Origin: Paludibacteraceae bacterium | GTDB taxonomy: Bacteria; Bacteroidota; Bacteroidia; Bacteroidales; Paludibacteraceae | Direction: 5' to 3' | Length of the DNA stretch: 64,000 nt | Assembly: GCA_017464475.1 (NCBI GenBank) | Contig: JAFTZQ010000016.1 | Span: forward strand, 43,530-107,529 | Shown here: positions 26,256-33,819 of the stretch, in pieces | Layout of the letters: each line of letters starts with the position of its first letter | How positions within the stretch are numbered: the first letter of the stretch is position 1 | Made by a program: the position numbers and the translations under genes | Notes under the pieces: generated by a model | Databases searched by the model: none | Seen by the model: the letters and a program-made list of their open reading frames with translations, nothing else | Told to the model about the DNA's origin: nothing

Positions 26256-26861
26256 ATGGGATTGTATAGTTATATTATCGCCTCCGTCAAAAAATCATTT
26301 GAGAATCATTGTATAATATTGCTTATAGAAGCATATAATTCCTCTATAAGTGAAAAAAAATATTCAATAGATTGGGCAGAAAATGATTTTACAGAAACAC
26401 TTGATCAGTATATAACGAATAATAAGAAACGATTAAAATGGAAAATTAGTAATAATACTGAAAATCACCTCCATGATGAAAGTCGGAAAGAAAAAGGGTT
26501 CGCAGACAAAGAGAAACGTATAGATATGAGAATGTCTCATATAAGATTTCAAAAGGATTACCATTTCTATATTGAAGCTAAACGTTTAAAAGAACATGAT
26601 TATGCACTGAAAAAAAGATATATTGATACAGGTATTGATAATTATATACACTCTATTTATCCCAAAGGGATCCTCATTAGTTATTTGCAGGAAGGCAATG
26701 TTGACAATACTATTCAAGGGATAAACAAAATCCTTAAGCAATCTAAAAGAGAGTCAGAATCTCTTTTTAGAAAAGAGCATCCTATACATAACGAGTATTT
26801 TGAATCTGACCATATCAATTATGGCATCATACAACATTTTGTCTTGGATTACACGGTATGA
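26256..26861 (+). CDS. Putative PD-(D/E)XK nuclease subunit of the nested restriction-modification operon
   Basis: A 201-residue protein with no close family that I recognise. The central region reads KEKRIDMRMS, then 16 residues after the Asp YIEAKRLK, giving D90-x16-E107-x-K109, the spacing of the PD-(D/E)XK nuclease core. An upstream helix contains a plausible Glu (FTETLDQY). The fold inference rests on this motif and on position: it is flanked by a methylase with no visible nuclease and by type III Res, with a strong RBS and an ATGA overlap with res. The simplest reading is a separate endonuclease subunit partnering the 1037-residue methylase. Alternatives are a Res accessory factor or an inhibitor. 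Codon use is A/T-rich like the preceding gene. Confidence 0.6.
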   Translation: MGLYSYIIASVKKSFENHCIILLIEAYNSSISEKKYSIDWAENDFTETLDQYITNNKKRLKWKISNNTENHLHDESRKEKGFADKEKRIDMRMSHIRFQKDYHFYIEAKRLKEHDYALKKRYIDTGIDNYIHSIYPKGILISYLQEGNVDNTIQGINKILKQSKRESESLFRKEHPIHNEYFESDHINYGIIQHFVLDYTV

Positions 26862-29509
26862 AACTATCTTTTGAATCGAATTTAGGGTATCAGCAAGAGG
26901 CAATACAATCCGTTGTAAATCTCTTTGAAGGACAAAATGCTGAAGATTCGGGCTTAACCTATAGCCTCAACGAGTCCGGTGCGCTTAATCTGATTGACGG
27001 AATAGCGAACCGGTTAATGCTGTCCGAAACACAGATATTAAGCAACTTGCAGAAAATACAAGCGCATAATGAGTTGCCCATTTCCGATGCGTTGGATGGC
27101 ATGCACTTTTCTGTTGAAATGGAAACAGGTACCGGCAAGACCTACGTGTATCTGAGAACCATATATGAACTAAATTGCAAGTACGGTTTCAAGAAATTCG
27201 TTATTGTTGTTCCATCTGTCGCTATTCGTGAAGGTGTATTAAAGAACCTGCAAATAACACACGAGCATTTTCAATCGCTATACGACAACACGCCTGTCCG
27301 CTATTATGTGTATGACAGTAGCCATATTTCTGCTTTACGCGGATTTGCAACCGGAGACAATATAGAAATATTAGTCATCAATATAGATGCTTTTGCCAAA
27401 GACGAGAACATCATCAACCGTCCGAACGACAAGCTTAACGGACAAGAGCCTATACGGTTCATTCAATCCGTCAATCCGATTGTTATTGTAGATGAGCCGC
27501 AAAATATGGAATCGGAGAAGCGAGCGGCTGCCGTTCAAAATTTGAATCCTTTATGCACACTCCGCTACTCCGCTACGCATAGAAACAAATACAATCTCGT
27601 GTATAGCCTCAATCCGGTTAAAGCTTATGATCTCGGATTAGTAAAACAAATAGAGGTAGATTCCGTATTGGAAGAAAACTCCTTAAACGGAGCTTTTGTA
27701 GCTTTGGAAAGCATCATCCCTGCCAAAACGAAAGTGACTGCTAAACTTACGATAGATCAAAATACAAAAGAAGGAGTAAAGCAAAAAACAATTTCTGTCC
27801 GGACCGGAGATGATTTATACCAATTATCTAACGAAAAAGAGATATATCGGAATGGCTATATCATTGAGGAAATCGATGCTTCCAACGGCTGCGTTGTATT
27901 TACAAATGGCGAAACATTATTCATCGGAGAACGGCATGATGAATTAAAAGATGATGTGATGCGTTTTCAGATGCGCCGTACGATAGAAGAGCATTTGAGA
28001 AAAGAGTTGAAACTGAATAAACTGGGGATAAAAGTACTTTCTCTATTCTTTATTGACCGTGTTGCTAACTATCGTTCATACGACGGACAAGGAAATATAA
28101 TACAGGGGAAATTTGCAAAGTGGTTTGAGGAAATCTATACTGAACTGATTGCACAACCTCAATTTCAGTCATTGGATATTTTTCCCATTGAACAAATACA
28201 CAATGGCTATTTCTCGCAAGACAGAAAAGGACACGTAAAAGATACCGACGGTCTCTCAAAAGCAGATGATGACACCTATAACCTCATCATGCGTGATAAA
28301 GAAGATTTATTGGACTTAGAGAAACCTTTACGATTTATTTTCTCGCATACGGCACTTCGAGAGGGATGGGATAATCCTAATGTTTTCCAAATATGCACGC
28401 TGAACGAGACAAAGTCCGAAATGAAGAAGCGACAAGAAATCGGTCGCGGTTTGCGTCTTGCGGTTAACCAAGAAGGAATGCGTGTCCGGGATAAGAATAT
28501 CAATCGGCTCACCGTGATTGCCAACGAATCTTATGATGATTTTGCAAAAGCATTACAGACCGAACTACATGATGATTGCGGTGTTGATTTTACAGGACGT
28601 ATCAAGCCTAAACGTAAACGTGTGACTGTCAAATACCGTAAAGGATTTGAAGCAGATCCCCTATTCTTGGAGATTTGGGACAAACTAAAAGCCAAAACAA
28701 CTTATCGCGTTAACTATAGTACCGATGATATAATTCAAAAAGCAGCCAAAGCCATTAAGGAAATGCCCCGCATAGTTGCTCCTACTATTCGATCCGTTAA
28801 AACAGAGGTCGTAATTAGTTCAGAAGGAGTCACTACCAACTATAAAGGAGATAAAGTAGCAAAAGGAGAGACTGATTATATCATTCCTGATTTTCTGGGA
28901 TATATTCAAAATCGTACAGAGCTGACGCGTTCCACTATTTGGTCCATTCTCAATCAATCTGGTAGGCTTGATGATGTATCAGTAAATCCTCAGTTATTCA
29001 TGGACATAGCAGTATCTGCAATCCGCCGTATATTATATGACATGATGATTGACGGTATTGAATATCATCGCGTTGGCTCATCTGAATACGAAATGCGTCT
29101 ATTTACTGATAGCCAATTGGAAATTTATTTGAATGAGTTTACCTACAAAGTCAATCAACCGGAAAAAACTATTTATGATCAATACGTACCGCTGGATTCC
29201 TCCGTCGAAAATCATTTCGCACAAGATTGCGAACAAAGTGAACAAGTTAAATTCTATTTTAAGTTGCCTGAGTGGTTTAAGATACCAACACCTATAGGAA
29301 ATTACAACCCCGATTGGGCTGTTATATTTGAGGATGACAAACGTATTTATTTTGTAGCCGAAACAAAGGACACCGGAACAGCATCTGTTGATTTGAACAA
29401 GTTACACCCAAGCGAAAAGCAAAAAATATTATGTGGTATTGCTCATTATAAAGAATTACAAGATGTAGAATACCGTGTGGTCAGCCGTGTAAGTCAGTTA
29501 GTTGAATAA
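26858..29509 (+). CDS. res: Type III restriction endonuclease, helicase-nuclease subunit (Res)
   Basis: An 883-residue SF2 helicase with C-terminal nuclease. Walker A METGTGKT is near residue 90; the DEAD-box equivalent VDEPQ near 212 is typical of type III Res; LRYSATHRN is motif III; FSHTALREGWDNPNVFQ and EIGRGLRLAVN (near 526) are motifs V and VI. The end contains NPDWAVIFED and, 15 residues on, FVAETKDTG: the PD...ExK endonuclease motif. With Mod it should cut two inverted unmethylated sites after ATP-driven diffusion. Its ATG overlaps the TGA of the small nuclease-like gene. All motifs look intact, so the enzyme is probably functional. Its base composition is closer to the mod flanks than to the two inserted genes. 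Confidence 0.93.
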   Translation: MKLSFESNLGYQQEAIQSVVNLFEGQNAEDSGLTYSLNESGALNLIDGIANRLMLSETQILSNLQKIQAHNELPISDALDGMHFSVEMETGTGKTYVYLRTIYELNCKYGFKKFVIVVPSVAIREGVLKNLQITHEHFQSLYDNTPVRYYVYDSSHISALRGFATGDNIEILVINIDAFAKDENIINRPNDKLNGQEPIRFIQSVNPIVIVDEPQNMESEKRAAAVQNLNPLCTLRYSATHRNKYNLVYSLNPVKAYDLGLVKQIEVDSVLEENSLNGAFVALESIIPAKTKVTAKLTIDQNTKEGVKQKTISVRTGDDLYQLSNEKEIYRNGYIIEEIDASNGCVVFTNGETLFIGERHDELKDDVMRFQMRRTIEEHLRKELKLNKLGIKVLSLFFIDRVANYRSYDGQGNIIQGKFAKWFEEIYTELIAQPQFQSLDIFPIEQIHNGYFSQDRKGHVKDTDGLSKADDDTYNLIMRDKEDLLDLEKPLRFIFSHTALREGWDNPNVFQICTLNETKSEMKKRQEIGRGLRLAVNQEGMRVRDKNINRLTVIANESYDDFAKALQTELHDDCGVDFTGRIKPKRKRVTVKYRKGFEADPLFLEIWDKLKAKTTYRVNYSTDDIIQKAAKAIKEMPRIVAPTIRSVKTEVVISSEGVTTNYKGDKVAKGETDYIIPDFLGYIQNRTELTRSTIWSILNQSGRLDDVSVNPQLFMDIAVSAIRRILYDMMIDGIEYHRVGSSEYEMRLFTDSQLEIYLNEFTYKVNQPEKTIYDQYVPLDSSVENHFAQDCEQSEQVKFYFKLPEWFKIPTPIGNYNPDWAVIFEDDKRIYFVAETKDTGTASVDLNKLHPSEKQKILCGIAHYKELQDVEYRVVSRVSQLVE

Positions 29510-29517
29510 TTTTATCT

Positions 29518-30750
29518 ATGCCGGAGATCATACTGCATTACATATGGGAGCATTGCCTGTGGGCTGGAATGGCGCAACAGACGACGGACGGACGGTCTGT
29601 GGAAATACTGTCTGTTGGCGAACATAACCGGGACGCGGGTCCGGACTACAGCCATGCGCGGATCCGTATTGACGGCAAAGAGTGGGTCGGAAACATCGAG
29701 ATACATGTCTCTTCCAGCGACTGGGTCAAACATCGCCACCATCTGGACAAGGCGTATGACTCGGTTATCCTGCATGTCGTCCGGACGGCGGACAAGCCGG
29801 TGTATAACTCGCGCGGCGAACTAATCCCGCAATGCGAATTGAACTATCCGAGCGACCAAGACTACCTCTCTGACCTCTTCGTCTCTGCCCAACAGATGGA
29901 CAGCGCCATCAGCCGCATCGGCTGCGCCGAACAGCTGATCCACGACCCGGAACTGATCACAGCAGGCTGGCGCAAGACCCTGCTGAACAAACGGCTGGAG
30001 TGCAAAAAAGCGTCTATAGACCGGCTGTTGGAGATCACCAAAGGCAGTTGGGAACACGCGCTCTATATCTCGCTTGCACGCAATTTCGGATTCCACACCA
30101 ACAGTCTGCCGTTTGAGCAACTGGCTATCAACACACCCCTCTCGTACCTGCAGAAACACCGCAACAGCCTCTTCCAACTAACCGCCCTGCTGATGGGTCA
30201 GGCGGGGCTTATCAAAGAAGAGGAAACGGACCTTAAGAAAGAGTACGAATTTCTGCGCACCAAATTCAACCTGACGCCCATGGATCCAAGTATCTGGAAA
30301 CATGCCCGAATGCGACCGCAGAACAGCCCGGAGTTGCGAATCAGGCAATTTGCACAACTGATTTATCAGTCCGAGTCGCTACTCAGTAAGATCCTCGACA
30401 CCAACGACTTAAAAGACCTCATTTCGCTCTTTGAGTTCCGGGAAACGAATGTGCCGCCGCTGGGCAGAAGCAGTATAGACATCTTGCTGATTAACACCGT
30501 CATTCCTTACAAATACGCATTTGCCGCACGCCATAACAGCCACTGGGACGCGTTCGCTATGATGGAACAGATTCCGGCGGAGAACAATAGTATCATTCGC
30601 CAGTGGCGGGTGTTGGGACAAGAGGTGAAGAACGCCGCAGACACTCAGGCATTGTTGCATCTATACCAAAACTACTGCCAACACCACGAGTGCATCAACT
30701 GCGAAGTGGGATACCAGATTTTCCAAGACAAACAACTCAAACTCTTTTGA
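29518..30750 (+). CDS. DUF2851 family protein
   Basis: A 410-residue cytoplasmic protein matching the Bacteroidota family DUF2851, whose function is unknown. The N-terminal block has EHNRDAGPDYSHARIRIDG, WVGNIEIHVSSSDW and YDSVILHVV, which look like an alpha/beta core with D...ExH in a nuclease-like arrangement (my reading). The Cys-rich C-terminus (YQNYCQHHECINCEVGYQ) could bind a metal. It begins 8 bases after res and ends one base before the winged-helix gene, so it heads a compact three-gene group; co-transcription with the restriction operon is possible, but the family is usually not linked to restriction. Confidence 0.88.
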   Translation: MPEIILHYIWEHCLWAGMAQQTTDGRSVEILSVGEHNRDAGPDYSHARIRIDGKEWVGNIEIHVSSSDWVKHRHHLDKAYDSVILHVVRTADKPVYNSRGELIPQCELNYPSDQDYLSDLFVSAQQMDSAISRIGCAEQLIHDPELITAGWRKTLLNKRLECKKASIDRLLEITKGSWEHALYISLARNFGFHTNSLPFEQLAINTPLSYLQKHRNSLFQLTALLMGQAGLIKEEETDLKKEYEFLRTKFNLTPMDPSIWKHARMRPQNSPELRIRQFAQLIYQSESLLSKILDTNDLKDLISLFEFRETNVPPLGRSSIDILLINTVIPYKYAFAARHNSHWDAFAMMEQIPAENNSIIRQWRVLGQEVKNAADTQALLHLYQNYCQHHECINCEVGYQIFQDKQLKLF

Positions 30751-30751
30751 T

Positions 30752-31348
30752 ATGTTCGTTTCCATCACAGACCATATATCTTTGGACCGCGAGCGGCGGA
30801 TCGTTCGGGTAGGAGAGAGAGAAGTGTCCCTCACGGGCTTGGAGTTCGGGCTGCTGGAGTACCTCGCTACGCACCCCAATAAGATCTGCAGCAAAGAGGA
30901 ACTGATCGACCATGTCTGGGGCAACCGCTTCCAGTACGATATGGGCACGATTGATGTGCACCTGAATGCCATTCGCCGCAAGACAGGGTGGAGCAAGAAC
31001 CGCCCTATCGAGACCTTGCGCAGCTTGGGATTGGTCTTTCGTACGGAAGAGAAACCCGTCGTCTATACCATTGACTTACAGTCTTTTGCTGCGCAGTGGG
31101 TGCAACGCCATGCCGTGGAGTTAGCCGGAAAAAGTATCATTCCTTCCGTCCACCTCACGCCGTTTGTGAACGATCTGAGTATCGCGCCGGAAGCATTAAG
31201 CGGCTTGCTGGACGCCGTGCTCGCAGCACTACTGCCCAATGCCCAACCCGGTGTACTCAAACTCACCAGCAAGCTGACGATCCAGCATTTTGTGCTCTCT
31301 ATCGACCTGAACGGCACGATTAATGAACTGAAAATACCTATTGCATAG
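30752..31348 (+). CDS. OmpR-type winged-helix DNA-binding protein without receiver domain
   Basis: A 198-residue protein. Residues 1-100 form a Trans_reg_C winged helix (VSLTGLEFGLLEYLATHPN, EELIDHVWG, DVHLNAIRRKTG, IETLRSLGLVF), normally the output domain of response regulators, but here no phosphoacceptor domain precedes it. The C-terminal 95 residues are alpha/beta (GLLDAVLAALLPNAQPGVLK, VLSIDLNGTINELKIPIA) and vaguely recall the edge of a histidine-kinase ATPase fold; this is speculative. The gene is packed between DUF2851 and a metallopeptidase with 1-2 base gaps, so it could regulate that operon. Confidence 0.8.
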   Translation: MFVSITDHISLDRERRIVRVGEREVSLTGLEFGLLEYLATHPNKICSKEELIDHVWGNRFQYDMGTIDVHLNAIRRKTGWSKNRPIETLRSLGLVFRTEEKPVVYTIDLQSFAAQWVQRHAVELAGKSIIPSVHLTPFVNDLSIAPEALSGLLDAVLAALLPNAQPGVLKLTSKLTIQHFVLSIDLNGTINELKIPIA

Positions 31349-31350
31349 AT

Positions 31351-33318
31351 ATGAAACAATCTTTTTTCAAAGCCCTTGCGGCAGTTATTATGATGGTTAA
31401 TTGGATTGGATGTACCACCTCTTCGGACAAGCAACAAACGCTGTACGAAGGGATCGTTTTTTCGGACGCCCGCATGGAGCGCGGCGTGAAGCAGGCTGCT
31501 GCCCTCTGGACTGAACAAGACGGGTCGGCTGCCGATTTCCGCGAGTTTGTAGAGCACAATTATGCGCGAACGGAAGAGGAGCGGAACACGCTTTTTGAGA
31601 GCCTCAGCCGGATGATGGAGAAAATGAACGAGAGTGCCGATATGCTGAAGGTCGAACTCCTCAAACCGACCCAGCTCATGAATGCCGGCGAACCGACGGA
31701 TATAGACTGGATCATGTCCGGTTATGATCCGAGCGCACACATGTTGGACGACCTCTTTGCCAACAAAGTGGCGTTTATCACGATCCTCAATTTCCCTTTT
31801 TATACCTTGGAGGAAAAGAATACGCTTGGCGAGCATTGGACGCGCCGCGAATGGGCGGAAGCACGTTTGGGAGATGTCTTCACCAGCCGCATTCCCGCTA
31901 AAGTCAAAACAGCCGAGTCGGAAGCACTCGCAGCAGCAGAGAACTATATTGCCGATTATAACATCTGCATGGACCGTCTGCGCACGGAGGACGGACGGCA
32001 GATCTTCCCGGATGGTATGAAGCTGTTGAGCCACTGGAACTTACGGGACGAACTGAAGGTCGATTATTCCAACCAGGAGAAGCAGGAGATGATCTACCAA
32101 GTTATGCAACGTATTGTGCGTCAAGAGATTCCACTCTCCGTCATCAATAATGCCGGACCGGAATGGTATCCGTATAGCAATCGCGTCGTGAACGGAGAAA
32201 GCACCCGCGAACCCGACACACGCTACCAAAAAATACTGGATATTTTTCATACCATGCAGCAGGTGGACGCCTATTGCCCCAATATGCCCACAGCGATCAT
32301 TCGTAATTTCGAAGGAGACATCGAGATCCCTGCCGCCGAAGTGGACAGCCTTTTCTGCCAACTCTTATCCTCCGAACAGGTTAAGACCGTAGCAGCCGAG
32401 ATACAAACCCGCTTGGGACGCGAGTTGAGACCATACGACATCTGGTACGACGGTTTTAAGGCACGCAGCAACATGGACGAAGAAGCACTCTCTGCCGAGA
32501 CACGCAAGCGTTTCCCCGATCCCATCACATACGAAAAGAAAATAGCATCCATGCTCACCATGCTCGGTTTTCAGAAGGAGAACGCGGAAGATATAGCCCG
32601 TCATATAGTGGTCGAACCCGCGCGCGGATCGGGTCATGCTTGGCCGTGCGTCGGCAGAAACGAACCGGCACGTCTGCGGACACGTATCGCGCCCGAAGGA
32701 ATGGATTACAAAGGCTATAACATCGCCGTCCACGAGATGGGACATAATGTAGAGGAAGTGATCAGCCTTTACCGGATGGACGAGTACATGCTTCATGGTA
32801 TTCCGAACACCGGTTTCACGGAGACAAGCGCCTTCCTCTTTCAGTCGCGCGACCTGCAGTTATTAGGCTACGGCAAGCAGACCATGAACCGGGAAGCCGT
32901 CATGGACCAGTTCTGGGGAATGTATGAGATCATGGGCGTCAGCCTGGTGGACATGCGGATGTGGCAGTGGCTGTATGCTCATCCGAAAGCGAATGCCGCC
33001 GAACTGAGAGAAGCCGTTCTGGCGATCGCCGCTGAGGTTTGGAACACCTATTACAAACCCGTTCTCGGCGAAAAAGACTGCGTCTTGCTGGCGATCTACT
33101 CCCACATGGTCAACAGCCCGATGTACCTGCCTAATTACCCGATCGGACATATTGTCCAGTTCCAGCTGGAGCAAGCGCTGGCGGATAAAGAAGGGCGCGA
33201 ATGGGCGGAGTCCTACGAGCGTTGGTATCGTTTAGGGCGACTCACACCCCAACAATGGATGAAACAAGCCGTGAACGGAGAACTCTCCGTACAGCCTATA
33301 TTGCAAAAAATACAGTAA
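31351..33318 (+). CDS. Zinc metallopeptidase lipoprotein (HExxH, gluzincin-like)
   Basis: A 655-residue protein with a hydrophobic N-terminus ending in WIGC, a likely lipoprotein signal although Trp at -3 is atypical. The active site is AVHEMGHNVEE; about 27 residues on, TGFTETSAFLFQ offers the third zinc-ligand Glu, as in M2/M3-type peptidases. A helix-rich architecture fits a peptidyl-dipeptidase-like fold. It probably degrades peptides at the envelope. It begins two bases after the winged-helix gene. The family is recognised by motif only; the full M3 signature is not clear. Confidence 0.78.
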   Translation: MKQSFFKALAAVIMMVNWIGCTTSSDKQQTLYEGIVFSDARMERGVKQAAALWTEQDGSAADFREFVEHNYARTEEERNTLFESLSRMMEKMNESADMLKVELLKPTQLMNAGEPTDIDWIMSGYDPSAHMLDDLFANKVAFITILNFPFYTLEEKNTLGEHWTRREWAEARLGDVFTSRIPAKVKTAESEALAAAENYIADYNICMDRLRTEDGRQIFPDGMKLLSHWNLRDELKVDYSNQEKQEMIYQVMQRIVRQEIPLSVINNAGPEWYPYSNRVVNGESTREPDTRYQKILDIFHTMQQVDAYCPNMPTAIIRNFEGDIEIPAAEVDSLFCQLLSSEQVKTVAAEIQTRLGRELRPYDIWYDGFKARSNMDEEALSAETRKRFPDPITYEKKIASMLTMLGFQKENAEDIARHIVVEPARGSGHAWPCVGRNEPARLRTRIAPEGMDYKGYNIAVHEMGHNVEEVISLYRMDEYMLHGIPNTGFTETSAFLFQSRDLQLLGYGKQTMNREAVMDQFWGMYEIMGVSLVDMRMWQWLYAHPKANAAELREAVLAIAAEVWNTYYKPVLGEKDCVLLAIYSHMVNSPMYLPNYPIGHIVQFQLEQALADKEGREWAESYERWYRLGRLTPQQWMKQAVNGELSVQPILQKIQ

Positions 33319-33364
33319 TACATATCCCTATTTATGGTGATTTAAGCCTGTCTTAAGCGTTTCT

Positions 33365-33398
33365 TAAGAAATATATCATTTATTTGTTGTACTTTTGT
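33365..33398 (+). promoter_or_regulatory. Promoter of the membrane protein / TonB receptor operon
   Basis: The -7 box TACTTTTG (33390-33397) is clear; the upstream element is weak, and CTTAAGCGTTTCTTAAG makes a short palindrome before it. Confidence 0.55.
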
Positions 33399-33422
33399 GG
33401 CGAATTTCAAAGCAAAGGTACA

Positions 33423-33818
33423 ATGAAGAAGCGTTTTTTATATCTGATAGCCGCCATTATTTGGGGCATTCCGGGCTTTATTATTGCTCTCAAAGGCATT
33501 CGTGCCTATACCGTCATGCCGGCTGACGAACTATGGTGGCTCTTGCTCATCACAGCCGCCGTGTTAGCCGGATTTATCCTCATGTTCCGCCGTATTGTGA
33601 ACCGTTATTGCGCCCTCATTGACGCCGAACCGGACAAAACAACGATCCTGCACACCTTTCCGCTCCGCGGATGGATCCTTATCGTATTTATGATGTGCTT
33701 GGGTATGGCTCTCAAATTCATGCCGTTTATCCCTGCCGAGTTCACCGCATCCTTCTATTCCGGACTTGGACCTGCGCTCATCATTGCCGCTTGTTGGTTC
33801 ATCCGAAAATTCTTCTGA
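33423..33818 (+). CDS. Small four-helix inner membrane protein
   Basis: A 131-residue protein with four hydrophobic segments (FLYLIAAIIWGIPGFIIALK, LWWLLLITAAVLAGFILMF, WILIVFMMCLGMALKFM, ALIIAACWFI). The start at ATG 33423 lies 26 bases after the -7 box; an in-frame start at 33384 would precede the promoter. No family is named with confidence. It is followed after one base (TGATATG) by the TonB receptor gene, so it may assist the uptake system, for example as a permease fragment or regulator; this is inference from position. Confidence 0.8.
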   Translation: MKKRFLYLIAAIIWGIPGFIIALKGIRAYTVMPADELWWLLLITAAVLAGFILMFRRIVNRYCALIDAEPDKTTILHTFPLRGWILIVFMMCLGMALKFMPFIPAEFTASFYSGLGPALIIAACWFIRKFF

Positions 33819-33819
33819 T

